The notes under the pieces: model-generated
What the model saw: the letters and a program-made list of their open reading frames with translations, nothing else
Told to the model about the DNA's origin: nothing
Databases searched by the model: none
Program-made: the position numbers and the translations under genes
Part shown: positions 1 through 10,716 of the stretch, one piece after another
How positions within the stretch are numbered: position 1 is the stretch's first letter
Layout: each line of letters opens with the position of its first letter
Assembly: GCA_949752745.1 (NCBI GenBank)
Contig: OX457026.1
Span: 74,464,742-74,528,741 of the forward strand
From: Protula sp. h YS-2021
Taxonomy: Eukaryota > Annelida > Polychaeta > Sabellida > Serpulidae
Length of the DNA stretch: 64,000 nt
Direction of reading: 5' to 3'

Positions 1-2022
1 GGTGGCTGTACATGCGTTCTCTGAAGGATAAGGATGTTTGGCCTATGTATTGTATTCCGCAGTGGTTGCACCAGATAAGATATATAACAGATGTGCTGTT
101 GCAATCTAAATATTGGTGGATTCTGTATTTAAATGTTTTATCCTTGTTTTCGGCTATTTTCAGTGGAGTAATGAATTTGCATGTTGTGCAATTTTTGCCA
201 CATTGGAAGGATCCTTTGTCCCGCGTTGGCTTATATGTAATATCGTTTCTAACTAACAAATCTCTCAAGTTTTTTGGTCGTCGGAAAGCTACTATAAATT
301 TATTATTCAGAAGAAATTTAGTGTTTTCATTTCCTTCGAGGATTTGCTTGTGGGTTGACATAATTTTCGTGATTTTGGTTAGGTTGGGATGGAATGTCGT
401 AGTAAAGGGTATGATTTGTTGTTTTTTTGTTTCTTTGTATCTTAGGAGGTCGTTTCTGTTTGTGGCTTTAGCTTTTTGTATGGCAAGTTTAACTACTTCG
501 TCCGGATATTTACGGTTTATGAGATGGTTTCTTAATCTTTGAAGATGAAAATCACAGTCTTTGTCTTTGCTGCATAATTTCCTGATCCGCAAGGCTTGAG
601 CAAAAGGAATGTTGTCTTTTTGATGTGCTGGATGACATGATGTGTATTCTAAGTATAGATGTGCATCCGTTGGTTTTGAATAGAGGCTGGTATGGATTTT
701 TTTGCCTTTCTTTATTACTTTTACGTCTAAAAATTGACTGCTTCGGTGGAATGCTCTGCAGTAAACTTGAGTGTTGGGAGGAAGTTGTTGAGTTCTAATA
801 AGAATTTTTGTAAAGCATCGTAGCCCCAGGTCCAGATAGAAAAAATATCATCTATGAATCTCCACCATACTAATGGCAGGAATGTTTGGGTATCTAAGAA
901 TTTGTCTTCTAAGTCCGCTACAGTCTGTATTACATAAAATACTGCCATTTTGGTTCCCATAGTGGTACCTTGTTTTTGTTCAAAAAAGGCTCCATTGAAT
1001 ATAAAAGCAGTTTTTTTCAGGACGAATGTAATCATATGTTTTAGTACATGCGTGGGAATTTCAGGATTGAGTCTTGTGTTAAATGCTCGCGTCGTGGCGA
1101 CAATGTCATCATCGTGCGGAATGTTAGTATACAAGGATACGATATCAATGGTCAATAATATAGAGTTTTCGGGAATTTCTCCTAATGTTTGAAGTTTTTG
1201 TAGAAAGTCTGTAGTGTCTTTTAAATATGATGCGGTTTGAGAGACGATAGGTTTAAGATGGTAGTCGATGAACTCACTAATTCTTTCAGTCGGGCTTTGA
1301 ACCTGGGAGATTATGGGTCTACCAGGGTTGTTTGCTTTATGTATTTTGGGAAGCATGTAAAAGATCGGAGTTCTGGGGTTCCTTGGTTTCAAATAGTTTG
1401 CAGTTTCTGCGTCTAATAAGCCTTGTGATTGTATTTTCTTGATATAGTCTGTTATTTCTTTGGCGGTTTTTAGGGTAGGGTCCTTAGCGATCGGTTTGTA
1501 ATGGTTTCTATTGCTTAATTGTCTGTGGGCTTCTGCTATATAATCTTCCTTATTCCAGATCATAATGCTGCCTCCTTTATCTGCTGGTCGGATGATTATC
1601 TCTTTGTTATTTTGTAAAGATTTGATCGCTGCAAATTCCTTTTTCGTCAGGTTAGGGTAATGTGAAGTTGTGACTGGGATCTTTTTTATTTCTTCTTCTA
1701 TGTTAATCATGAAACAGTTTAGATGATTTGGTATAGTTGTGTTGGGGGTCCAACCTCTTTTTCGTTTAAATCTGGGATTAGTGTCTGTCGGGTTGGTTGT
1801 GTCGTGTCTAAAATAGTTTTTGAGTCTTAATCTTCTTTGAAAAATTAGGATGTCTTTCTCAGTTTCCAAAGGGTCTATTTTGGGGGTAGGAACATATTTT
1901 AAACCTTTTGATAGTAATTGTAGTTCCTCTTGTTTCGGTTTATAGTTGGATAAATTCACTACTGTGTTGTCATTTAGTTGCCGTCTGAACCGTCTTGATC
2001 TGGTGCGTTTCTGGTTTTCCAT
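1..2022 (-). pseudogene. Penelope-like reverse transcriptase plus GIY-YIG endonuclease, one frameshift, partial
   Basis: The first open part (727-2022, 431 aa) has the Penelope RT order: an RPADKGG block near residues 145-151, MLPKIHK near 223-229, GRPIIS near 234-239, TIDIVSLYTNIP near 291-302, GTTMGT near 352-357 and the catalytic RFIDDIF at 388-394. The frame stops at 727 because the T run there is one base short. The other frame continues open through the window start with the expected downstream sequence and a GIY-YIG-type endonuclease start in the last 95 bases (motifs VIYLI and QYIGQT). The stretch after GTTMGTKMA is diverged and may hold a small compensated shift. Family knowledge: RT and endonuclease perform target-primed retrotransposition. 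This copy is probably inactive because of the frameshift. Confidence 0.88.
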
Positions 2023-2486
2023 GATTTAAAATTTTCCAGGTTTTGGTTGACAATATCCGTGGTTATTTTGAAGATCAAATCCCTTTGTTCCTGTGGTATT
2101 TGGTTGACTAGATCTTTGATTTTCTGGACTTGTTGTTGGTCTTCATTAACTTGTTGTTCCCAGTAATCTACCAAAATATTCACTAGGTTATTACCAAAAT
2201 CGTTGAGAGCTGTTTCCCACTTAATTGTTAAATCAGGAGTTTGTTGTGGGACTTGCGGTTTGATATTCGGTTTAAATGCCTTAGGGATTCTTTTGGATGA
2301 TTTGAACTCTTTCAGGGTAGATAGGTGATGGTTGGATCTCGCGAGGATTGTACAGGCCTTTCTGTATGCCTTATATTGTGGAACATATACTTCCTCTAGG
2401 CGTGTTGATGGTGGATTCGGTTTTGATCTTTTGTTGTCAGGAGCCTCAGTCTCCTCTTTCCTTTTTGTTTCTGCTGTGTCATTCAT
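1974..2486 (-). CDS. Upstream ORF of the Penelope-like element, unknown function
   Basis: A 170-aa ORF directly upstream of the RT and overlapping its start by 49 bases in another frame, an arrangement that would need reinitiation or frameshifting to express the RT. The start has a lysine/glutamate-rich segment (residues 5-22). The middle is basic. The C-terminal half, residues about 115-160, is rich in Q, E, K, I and L and looks like a coiled coil. I recognise no named domain. Position suggests an accessory ORF1-type protein, perhaps RNA-binding, but that is inference. Confidence 0.55.
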   Translation of the reverse strand: MNDTAETKRKEETEAPDNKRSKPNPPSTRLEEVYVPQYKAYRKACTILARSNHHLSTLKEFKSSKRIPKAFKPNIKPQVPQQTPDLTIKWETALNDFGNNLVNILVDYWEQQVNEDQQQVQKIKDLVNQIPQEQRDLIFKITTDIVNQNLENFKSWKTRNAPDQDGSDGN

Positions 2487-2589
2487 GGTAGTATAGGAAT
2501 AATCCTAAGGCACTAGGCGTACTCTACGTAGGTCTGACCTCACACGGATCACCAGAAAGCGATTCTGCGCCACAAAAAATGATAAATCC

Positions 2590-3325
2590 TACTAGAGTTT
2601 AGATGGCACTAACGTGTGAGTAAATTCACTGAGTGTTTAGAGATTGCTTTTGCAATTCTGCGGATCACCAAAGGGGATACAACTAGGTGATTCCTCCTAG
2701 GAGGCTTAAAATATAAAAGATATGTAATCCTAGTTATAACGCAGAAAATAGTGAGTCTTCAGGATTTCTCTTTTGTTTAAACTTTTATTTAAATTCTTTC
2801 CAGACCGGTTTCGGTACGAACTGACCTTCTTCAGTGGAAAATTTATTTTACAATGTTAGTGAAAAACCGTGGGGGTCCTTTACTTTTTCAGGATCATTTT
2901 TACTCCTGAAATTGTGTACGATTTCAGGATCGCACAGTCTGATTGTGACGTTAGTTACCGTTAGATCAATTATGACGTAGTAATTATGGGATGTTTACTG
3001 CATTGTCATAGCAAAATGACTTTCTGAAAACTTTTTTTTAAGGGAAGGGTTATTCAAGCTTGAAGGTTTATCAATGACAATTACAAAATATATACTAGCA
3101 ATATTTAGCGACATCTGTTATATAATTTACCTGATATGTGAGAAGATATTTTTGCATATTAAATGTTCATTATAAAGTCATAAGTTTCTTGCAAATTCTC
3201 CACAGTTTTGACATCCGGGAATGGTGATATTGTCTGTGGCTGACTGAGTTCTTTAAATATTTCTTCAATTTCTCCCTCATTTATAGTTCCGTGCGTAGTA
3301 ATTGATTCGATTGCCGGATCTGCAG
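2590..3325 (-). repeat. Left inverted arm (pLTR) of the Penelope-like element
   Basis: This 736-bp segment matches 3546-4281 in reverse complement almost base for base with no net length difference: position p here pairs with 6871-p. It contains, read on the minus strand, the tail of a coding region (3325 to 3159), a noncoding stretch and a hammerhead-like motif, and then leads into the element's ORFs. High similarity of the arms suggests recent formation. Confidence 0.88.
2797..2840 (-). ncRNA. Hammerhead ribozyme-like motif, left arm
   Basis: Read on the minus strand, this has all core blocks of a minimal hammerhead: a 5' stem I strand TTTCCA, the core CTGAAGA, a short stem II (GGT with ACC, loop of 8, one extra A), GAAA, a very short stem III ending in GGTC, and the 3' stem I strand TGGAAA, a perfect complement of the 5' strand. 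Hammerheads with a tiny stem III are known from pLTRs of Penelope-like elements, where they can act as dimers. Predicted cleavage is after the C of GGTC. Confidence 0.72.
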
Positions 3326-3712
3326 TACTGCACCGAGGATAAGAAGATCCCATCCTACGTAACACAATTCAATAAACACATAACTCTGTCAAAACTACCT
3401 ATACCCAGAGGTAAGATGCTGCAAAATACCCTGGGAAATAACGAAAAATTCATGCGATTTGAGAACTTCCCTGACAGAAGAGATATGATCTCAAAACTCA
3501 GTTTCTTTAATGAAAATACCGGGTCAGACACAGAGAGAATTCATCCTGCAGATCCGGCAATCGAATCAATTACTACGCACGGAACTATAAATGAGGGAGA
3601 TATTGAAGAAATATTTAAAGAACTCAGTCAGCCACAGACAATATCACCATTCCCGGATGTCAAAACTGTGGAGAATTTGCAAGAAACTTATGACTTTATA
3701 ATGAACATTTAA
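3326..3712 (+). pseudogene. Coding tail of unknown function at the pLTR
   Basis: An open frame enters from the spacer and runs to a stop at 3712. Its last 55 or so residues are repeated on the minus strand at 3325-3159 because they lie inside the inverted arms; the only amino-acid difference I see between the copies is one D/E exchange. The sequence is acidic at the end (IEEIFKELSQP, then VKTVENLQETYDF). I do not recognise the family. It may be the C-terminus of the element's protein beyond the endonuclease, kept at the 3' end of a 5'-truncated copy, but the part linking it to the endonuclease lies outside the window. Confidence 0.4.
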
Positions 3713-4281
3713 TATGCAAAAATATCTTCTCACATATCGGGTAAATTATATAACAGATGTCGCTAAATATTGCTAGTAAATATTTTGTAATTGTCATTGA
3801 TAAACCTTCAAGCTTGAATAACCCTTCCCTTAAAAAAAAGTTTTCAGAAAGTCATTTTGCTATGACAATGCAGTAAACATCCCATAATTACTACGTCATA
3901 ATTGATCTAACGGTAACTAACGTCACAATCAGACTGTGCGATCCTGAAATCGTACACAATTTCAGGAGTAAAAATGATCCTGAAAAAGTAAAGGACCCCC
4001 ACGGTTTTTCACTAACATTGTAAAATAAATTTTCCACTGAAGAAGGTCAGTTCGTACCGAAACCGGTCTGGAAAGAATTTAAATAAAAGTTTAAACAAAA
4101 GAGAAATCCTGAAGACTCACTATTTTCTGCGTTATAACTAGGATTACATATCTTTTATATTTTAAGCCTCCTAGGAGGAATCACCTAGTTGTATCCCCTT
4201 TGGTGATCCGCAGAATTGCAAAAGCAATCTCTAAACACTCAGTGAATTTACTCACACGTTAGTGCCATCTAAACTCTAGTA
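3546..4281 (+). repeat. Right inverted arm (pLTR) of the Penelope-like element
   Basis: Reverse-complement partner of 2590-3325. A 220-bp unique spacer (3326-3545) separates the arms and continues the coding sequence seen at the start of this arm, as expected if this is the 3' end of a second, head-to-head partial copy. The arm ends exactly where a copy of a dispersed repeat begins at 4281. Confidence 0.88.
4031..4074 (+). ncRNA. Hammerhead ribozyme-like motif, right arm
   Basis: Same motif as in the left arm, on the plus strand. Stem I is 4031-4036 with 4069-4074, the CTGAAGA core is 4037-4043, stem II is 4045-4047 with 4056-4058, GAAA is 4059-4062, and the predicted cleavage is after C4068. 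Confidence 0.72.
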
Positions 4282-4904
4282 AGCCTTTGGCTTGCAAGGG
4301 TTATATGAATTTGTGCGAGCAAAATTCGTCCTTTTTTTTCATCTTGACACTTTTCCCGATTTTTTGTGTCTTCTTCTTCTCTGACACTATGGGCCCTACG
4401 ACCATGAAACTTGGGACTTATGAAGAGCTTGATCTGAACATGTGCATGTCACTTTTTATTTTCTTTTTTGATTTCGTTTTCTTGTATTCTTTGTTAAAAC
4501 GCCAAATGAAAGAGGGTATTTTTTGCAAGTAAATGCGTAGCATTTAACGACAGCACAGAATACACATTTGCTCAGTGAGCTTTGTGCGAGCTCTCACTGC
4601 GTAAATAGATAACAAGGCGGATGCCTGATCAGTCAATAAAACTTTAAGTCAACAACAACCAAACACTACTCGGCTTGTAAGACGTATTCAAGCTGTGTTG
4701 TTTGCAATATATTACTCAAGAAATAACCTATTGAAGGAAGTATTTTTGCGTTTTAATTTTGTCAAGTGTTTAACATTTCGCTAGCGGAATGAGCTTCTAG
4801 TTTGGAATATATTATTCAAGAAATACCCCATTGAAAGAAGTATTTTTGCGTTTTAATTTTTGTCAAGTGTTTAACATTTCGCTAGCGAAGTGAGGTTCTA
4901 GTTT
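4281..4904 (+). repeat. Short interspersed hairpin-ended repeat, copy 1
   Basis: Related to 10155-10716 and 26655-27172, which lie in the opposite orientation. One end of the family has the hairpin CAAGCC-AAA-GGCTTG followed by TCAAGTG; in this copy that end is cut at 4281 by the Penelope-like element. The other end has the palindrome around CGCTAGCG and then CTAG(A/T)... . The last 100 bp are duplicated in tandem here (4701-4800 and 4801-4904). Subterminal inverted CACTTGACAA near both ends and a terminal hairpin resemble non-autonomous Helentron/HINE elements; this assignment is tentative. Confidence 0.6.
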
Positions 4905-5132
4905 ATGCAGCTTTTGTTTTGAAGTGCTTGGATCCTTGCACCTAAAAGGGCATAGAAAGCTTACATGTACCGCGTCATTGTAATGTACGCCTTGAGCATT
5001 TATGGCTCACAGTTGGTGACCGCTTCTTCTTCCTCGCGAATGCGAAGCGAGCCCTCATACACAACAAATGCTATATTACCACGATGAATGGAGGTGCCAT
5101 GATGATGATGATGATGATGATGATGATGGTGG

Positions 5133-5168
<36 letters not shown>

Positions 5169-5251
5169 CGATGATGATGATGAATTAACCTGCAGTTTTT
5201 CGTAATAACTGAGAAGATATATATATATATATTATGTATGTGTGTGTGCGT

Positions 5252-5296
<45 letters not shown>

Positions 5297-6260
5297 CTGC
5301 GGATATGTATCTATATCTACATACTGATGATGCTGATATAAGCAATTTTCAAGGTATTTTTATTCTTATAAATGGCAGTTGTTCTGAGTATCATTAATAT
5401 TATTTAGTTTTAATTTGTTATTGAAGGTCAGAGGACCAGGAAACTGCGTTTGGGAATTGCTTATATATGGAAGAGACTCATATTTGAGCACTTGAGCACT
5501 TAAGGTACGTGTTGTGCGGACATGTTAAGGGCAGGATGCTGGAAACAAGCAATAAGCTTAATTGCACTCATGACAGCTGTAACAGAAGAACTCACACTCA
5601 AGTAAATTGAAAAGCAAAGGTTGGCTTAACTCATTGTTTCTCCGTAGCTTTGGATACTTTTCTTCCGTCGCGGATTAGAGCAGTTAATTATGAGTACAAC
5701 TGGATTTAGATAACTAAAGATTGTGTGGTATATTTAATGGCTGTGCTGGTTGCTTGTAAAGTCAAATCATGAAAGGAAAATGAGCTACTGCCGAATTGTG
5801 GTTCACATAGCTATTGTCATCTGATATACAGCTGAATAATCGCCTTACAACTGTTCAAATACCACACGAGGATAAAACATGCATTCTTTTGATGATATAA
5901 TGTAACTGTCATATTATGTGGAGCAAAAATAGAAAAGTGCTGTTAGCTTCAAAACAAAGAAAAGAGATGAAAAAGCACAATAGACCTCAAATTCAATACC
6001 GTCGTCAACATCCCCCCCCCCCCAAAAGGATCTCAATTTAGATGTAGATTTGATTTAGAGCATTTATAATGGGAGAGAACGACAAAGAGACAAAGAGCGA
6101 CCTCAGTTTTGAAGGCGATCTTTATATAAAAGGTAGTCTTGTGGAATTCGTTGTACGGAAGATTTTTTTCTCCAAAGCTATAGTGGATATTGTTTTGACT
6201 GTTATTTGAATAAAACTGCCCGAAAGACCATCACTCTGTGGTGTAAATAAAAAATAAACA
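4905..6260. other. Intergenic DNA with microsatellites
   Basis: No coding region seen. It holds (GAT)n at 5101-5182, (TA)n near 5216-5232 and (GT)n at about 5238-5294. The last few hundred bases probably contain the promoter and 5' UTR of the channel gene at 6261, but I see no convincing TATA or initiator. Confidence 0.6.
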
Positions 6261-7994
6261 ATGGGTAAGGAAACAAGTAACAAAGAGGGCAGGAAGAAAA
6301 AGAAATCTTCGCCACTTGTTTTCGAGGAGACATCGCGATTTCTTCGCACAACTTCTATGAAAGGTGTTCCGAGAATTCCCAAGGCTGAGTGGCCACTCCT
6401 AAGAACAATTTGGATAATTGGAGTGATTTCCCTTTTGGCCTTTTCAACCTACCAAGTAAGGCAAGTGGTAATAAACTATTTGAATTTTGAGTCGTTTACC
6501 GCGACAGAGGAAATTGTTTTTCACCCATCAGTAAATAAGCCGTATCTTCCATCACTGACAATATGCAATAAGAAAGCCTTGTCAAGCAAAGCCTGGAAAG
6601 ACCCGATAAGGATGTACAAAAATAAGGTGGCTTATTGTACTGACAAAGACTACGGGACTGATTATGAATCGCAATATATTTGCAGGCGTTTGTTGAGTAA
6701 TTCTGGTTTATTCCAGTCCCTAGGAGCGGACAAAATAGAAAAGCTTGGGCACAGTCAGTCTGAGTTGATAGTCGACTGTCAGATCCTAGTCTTGTCGGGG
6801 GTATGGTTGGACAAAGTGCCCTGTGGCAAACTGGTAACGGTAAGTCTGCTAGTAACTGCAGAATACTTCAACTGTTACCGGCTAGATTTCCCTAAAACGT
6901 TCTTTTTAGACGGTGGACTGATGGCCGGTTTGTCACTTGTCATGCACCTAGACAACACCGACACATTTCCGTACCACCAAAGAAATAGAGGCAGATCTAT
7001 GGATCCCACTGGACAATATGCAGATTTCATACAGGATATCCAGTCCATGGGAGCTACCCTGACCGCCCACCACCCAGATCCAGATTCCTCCCCTTTTCCC
7101 TCATTGGACGGTATAGAATTATCCGCTGGATTTTCAACTAAAATACATCTGGAGATGCGCGAAAGGCAGAGACTAAAAGAACCGTACGGAAACTGTACCG
7201 ATCAAGGATCGCAGAGCTATGGACACCTGAAAAAATGTCTCGCTAATTGCTTTCGAAAGCACGTCGAACTGAAGTGCGGCTGTATAGATATTAAATGGCT
7301 CCATCGAGTGGATAAGATTGAACCAGAACGATTTTGTGAAAGTCTCATAACAAGAGATATTTCTGACGTGAAAAATCTCTCGCGGTGTATCGTGAAGTCC
7401 ATGGATATGGAGGCGTTTGATTTCTGCCTTAGTTCGTGTCATCCCCCTTGTAGCGAAGATGAATACATACATCACGTGACTGTCAATCGGTGGCCTAATC
7501 CCATTGATTTAAAGAAGTTTTATAAGTTCTTCATTCGAAATCATACATTTGAAGAGAAGTTTCGAAGTGTACAAGAGGCTTCTGCTTGTCAGATCACGAA
7601 GAACAATCATTGCCATGACAAATATTTAGCTGCAGAACAGCTTATTTCTGAGAATTTCATAGAGGTTTCATACCATCTGTCAGATCATCGTTTTCTGCGC
7701 CTGCGCGAGATGCCCAAAACATCATTGGCTGATGTCTGCTCAAAAGTTGGTGGCATCCTAAACCTGTGGTCTGGTTTAACTGTCATTGTTCTTCTCGAGT
7801 TATTTGAGGCCTTTTTTCGTATATTTAAAAGAACTGATTTATCTATTTCGCCTATTTCCTCCTCATTCAGGAGATTAACAGAGAAAAGAAAGTCGAAACG
7901 GTCTCCAAAATATAATGCAACACAATATGAAACACAGTTTGACGTTAAGTTTGGGGTTGATACAGCCCCAGAAATAGAAACGCACTCAGTCTAA
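6261..7994 (+). CDS. DEG/ENaC family sodium channel subunit
   Basis: A 577-aa uninterrupted ORF with the full layout of an amiloride-sensitive (ASC) channel subunit: short basic N-terminus, first membrane helix about residues 48-70, the motif LPSLTICN at about 96-103, a large extracellular part with a cysteine-rich cluster (312-341 with C312, C326, C330, C339, C341; then C359, C376, C389, C393, C397), and a second helix about 497-520. These channels are trimeric, plasma-membrane cation channels gated by peptides, protons or force. Oddities: the usual cytosolic His-Gly gating motif reads KG (34-35), and the pre-pore and selectivity region reads GGILNLWSGLT rather than the common GLW...GxS. The start has an acceptable context (aacaATGG) and an in-frame first helix. 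No introns in the coding region. The ligand cannot be told. Confidence 0.9.
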   Translation: MGKETSNKEGRKKKKSSPLVFEETSRFLRTTSMKGVPRIPKAEWPLLRTIWIIGVISLLAFSTYQVRQVVINYLNFESFTATEEIVFHPSVNKPYLPSLTICNKKALSSKAWKDPIRMYKNKVAYCTDKDYGTDYESQYICRRLLSNSGLFQSLGADKIEKLGHSQSELIVDCQILVLSGVWLDKVPCGKLVTVSLLVTAEYFNCYRLDFPKTFFLDGGLMAGLSLVMHLDNTDTFPYHQRNRGRSMDPTGQYADFIQDIQSMGATLTAHHPDPDSSPFPSLDGIELSAGFSTKIHLEMRERQRLKEPYGNCTDQGSQSYGHLKKCLANCFRKHVELKCGCIDIKWLHRVDKIEPERFCESLITRDISDVKNLSRCIVKSMDMEAFDFCLSSCHPPCSEDEYIHHVTVNRWPNPIDLKKFYKFFIRNHTFEEKFRSVQEASACQITKNNHCHDKYLAAEQLISENFIEVSYHLSDHRFLRLREMPKTSLADVCSKVGGILNLWSGLTVIVLLELFEAFFRIFKRTDLSISPISSSFRRLTEKRKSKRSPKYNATQYETQFDVKFGVDTAPEIETHSV

Positions 7995-10154
7995 TAAAAA
8001 AATAAATAAATAAAAAAAAAGAGAGACAGGGAGAAAGAAAGAAAAAGAAAGAAGGAAATAAAGAAAGTAAGGACAAAATTTGATGTCCGACAGAAGTTCG
8101 GAAATATGTTGAATGCCGGAATTCAGTTCTAGAAATCATCCCTATTTCGTTCGAGAAAACCCTTAAGTGGGTTAAATGAAATAAATAAAGTGAAATCTTT
8201 TTCGAAGATGCGCCCAAAAATTCCATCGTAGTAAAAAACAAAACAAAACAAAAATGGTAAAATCCGCTGCTATGTGCTATTTTTTTCCGAAAGAAGTAAC
8301 ATTAACTTAATCGCTAGAATTATTATATACCTTATCAATGTTCTTTTATAAAATATGTCATTAGCCTCCATACAAACATTCCGCACTCACAGAAAATAAG
8401 TGTGTGTGTGTGTGTGTTTAATTCAATTTTACTAGTCTTTCAATTTCGTGGAGGAGGTCCACTTATATCTAGGAATGTCTTGCGTGTAGCACCGGTGAAG
8501 GATTGTAAGTAGCTATCATGCCGTCCAGCAGCAACTTGCATCCATCTATAAAGATTAATTCGATTTTTTTTAAATACAGTGTGAACACATAAGTGAAATA
8601 TGTGGGAGAGGTGTTTCAAACACAAATATGTGTTTGAAATCTAAAAAAGTGCAGATTTAGGCATGTGCATTATTATCAAACTCTAAATTTTGTACGTTTC
8701 AGATTGCAGTTTCTTTGTAGCTGTTGTTTCAGTGTTTTTTCCTGTTCATTCCACTGTACTTTTCATCTTTATAATGATAATGTATACTTTAGAACGTTGT
8801 GATCTAAGGCTAAGCACGCGGTCAGCTAGGAAGAACGGAAGTAGTGGGGGGGGGGGGGGGGTTGGGGGTCATACGCGTTGCGTTGCGTACATTAACGTTA
8901 GAATGACTGGCTGAAGTCCCAAATTTTGTTTATGGTCGGAGGGAGGGGGGGGGGGGTGCTCCAAGCCTGAAAACAGGAGGGAGGGGGGAAGGCTTTGGTA
9001 CATTAATGTTATAATGGATGGCTGAAGTCCCAAATTTTGCTCACAGTCGGGGCGGGGGGGGGGGGGGGTAGGGGGGGGGGTCTGTAATCCTGAAAACAGT
9101 GCGCATGTACCTTATGGTGAGCCACTAATCAAATCTGAATGCGCGTTGAATATTTGCTCATTGATATGCTAGCATGCTTACTGATGTTCTGCGCCTGTAA
9201 TCATACACGCTTTCTAAAAAAATGGCTACTAACAAGGTTTTGAGTATGTGCCTTTCCCAAAATTATTGCTTGTAAACTGCCTATGAGTTGTAAATCTCAT
9301 GTCTTCGAGAACTACTCTGGTCTGTTCTTATTTTTAAAGGATATCTGTAAAATATATGTGACGTTAGGATTGAAATCTTTAAATTTAATAGCTTAAAAAA
9401 GACAACCCTTAAAAACAAGGATAGAACAGAATACGACTCTTGTTTGCTAAAATTAACCTCGCTATAGAATATAGTGGAAACATTATTCTTTCTATTTTGG
9501 ATGTATTGAAATAACTGCAGGTTTTAAATGCATTTCATGTCGAAAATAATTAAGATATCCGTAATATCAAATGCATTCGAAAATTTATGTTAACATAAAA
9601 TATGATACAAAATGAACGTATAAATTTAATTTAGCTTATATAAATCTGCGTGGATATCTTAAGCTTTTTAATAAGAAACTTTTATAAATTTATAAAGCTA
9701 AAATCCACAAATTTATTTAAGATAATAAATAATAATTTAGATATCACACAATGAAAACTGGTTTTATAATCTCAATAGCAAATGGAACATGTGAAATAAA
9801 ATGTGGTCTCAGTGTTCTCTATTTAGTAATTTGTTGTTAAGTTTTTTTTCAATATGTTGCAATAAAATTATGCTTAAAAATGCCATAAATAAAACTTACT
9901 TTTTGATTATTTTCTATTAGCTTCAGTCCATTAAAAATAATTGCGCCAATGTATTTCCATTATTGTTATTTCCCTAATTTAATTCAATTTCGTATTTTTG
10001 TGATTTAACATCTAAAATCAAAATTAATATGTTTCAAACTAAAACCTTGATAGCTTTATAGTGATATCTTTTAAGTTATAATGATGTCAAAAACTGGCAA
10101 CAAAAGTACAAAAGAATTGTTCTCGTGATACATATAAGACACCCTGAATAAAAA
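7995..10154. other. Intergenic DNA, no gene seen
   Basis: AT-rich and without recognisable coding sequence. It begins with the channel gene's 3' end (A-rich, A/G-rich tract 8000-8070) and holds a (GT)n run at 8400-8416 and the G-run repeat at 8845-9082. Confidence 0.6.
8845..9082 (+). repeat. Tandem units with long G runs
   Basis: Two or three diverged copies of a unit of about 110-120 bp, each with 'ggctgaagtcccaaatttt' and a run of 10-16 G. The G runs (about 8847-8862, 8946-8956, 9055-9080) could fold as G-quadruplexes. Confidence 0.65.
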
Positions 10155-10716
10155 AACTAGAGCCACATTTCACTAGCGAAATGTTAAACACTTGACAAAA
10201 ATTAAAACACAAAAATACTTAATTCAATAGGTTATTTCTTGAATATAAGTATTTTACAACATGCATACAGTGTGTTATACAACTACGTACAGAGCTTATG
10301 GCACAACATGTATGCGGCTTGTAATATTCTAAAAAAATCGGACCGCTGTCAACAAAAAAAATCCATAGGTTCATAACTTAATACCAGCTAAATATATTAG
10401 CAAACAACACAGCTTGAATACGTCTTATAAGCCGAGTAGTGTTTGCTTTTTGTCGCCCCTGTGCGCATTTACTTGCAGAAAATACACTCTTTTCACATGG
10501 CGCTTTAACAAAGAAAACGAAATCGAAGACGAAAAAAAAATGACATGTACACGTTTAGATCAAGCTCTTCATAAGTCCCAAGTTTCATGGTCCTAGGGCC
10601 GATAGTGTCAGAGGAGAAGACACAAAAAAAGCGGAAAAGTGTCAAGAATAAAAAAAGGACGAACGGCTGCTCGCACAAATTCATATTACCCTTGCAAGCC
10701 AAAGGCTTGTCAAGTG
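10155..10716 (-). repeat. Short interspersed hairpin-ended repeat, copy 2
   Basis: Reverse-orientation relative of 4281-4904. It starts with ctagag plus the CTAGCG palindrome region and ends with the hairpin CAAGCCAAAGGCTTG (10695-10709) and TCAAGTG. Subterminal CACTTGACAA (near 10194) is inverted near the other end. A small ORF that can be read through all copies is not conserved well enough to be called a gene. Confidence 0.65.

Larger units (their letters stand above)
1..4281 (-). mobile_element. Penelope-like retroelement with inverted pseudo-LTRs
   Basis: On the minus strand, 2486 to 1 holds a small ORF, a Penelope-type reverse transcriptase and the start of a GIY-YIG endonuclease, the coding order of EN+ Penelope-like elements. 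Upstream of it lies a 736-bp sequence (2590-3325) present again in inverted orientation at 3546-4281. Penelope-like elements are known to have LTR-like repeats (pLTRs) in direct or inverted orientation from partial tandem copies, and hammerhead ribozymes inside them; both are seen here. The element runs off the left window edge, so the end of the endonuclease and the far terminus are not visible. The right end abuts a short interspersed repeat at 4281. Confidence 0.85.

Noticed and set aside
12..542. 176-aa plus-strand ORF
   Set aside because: It is antisense to the Penelope-like RT/endonuclease coding sequence, which has clear family motifs on the minus strand.
4287..4532. 81-aa ORF repeated at 10505-10702
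   Set aside because: Part of the short interspersed repeat; reading frame and length are not kept in the third copy.
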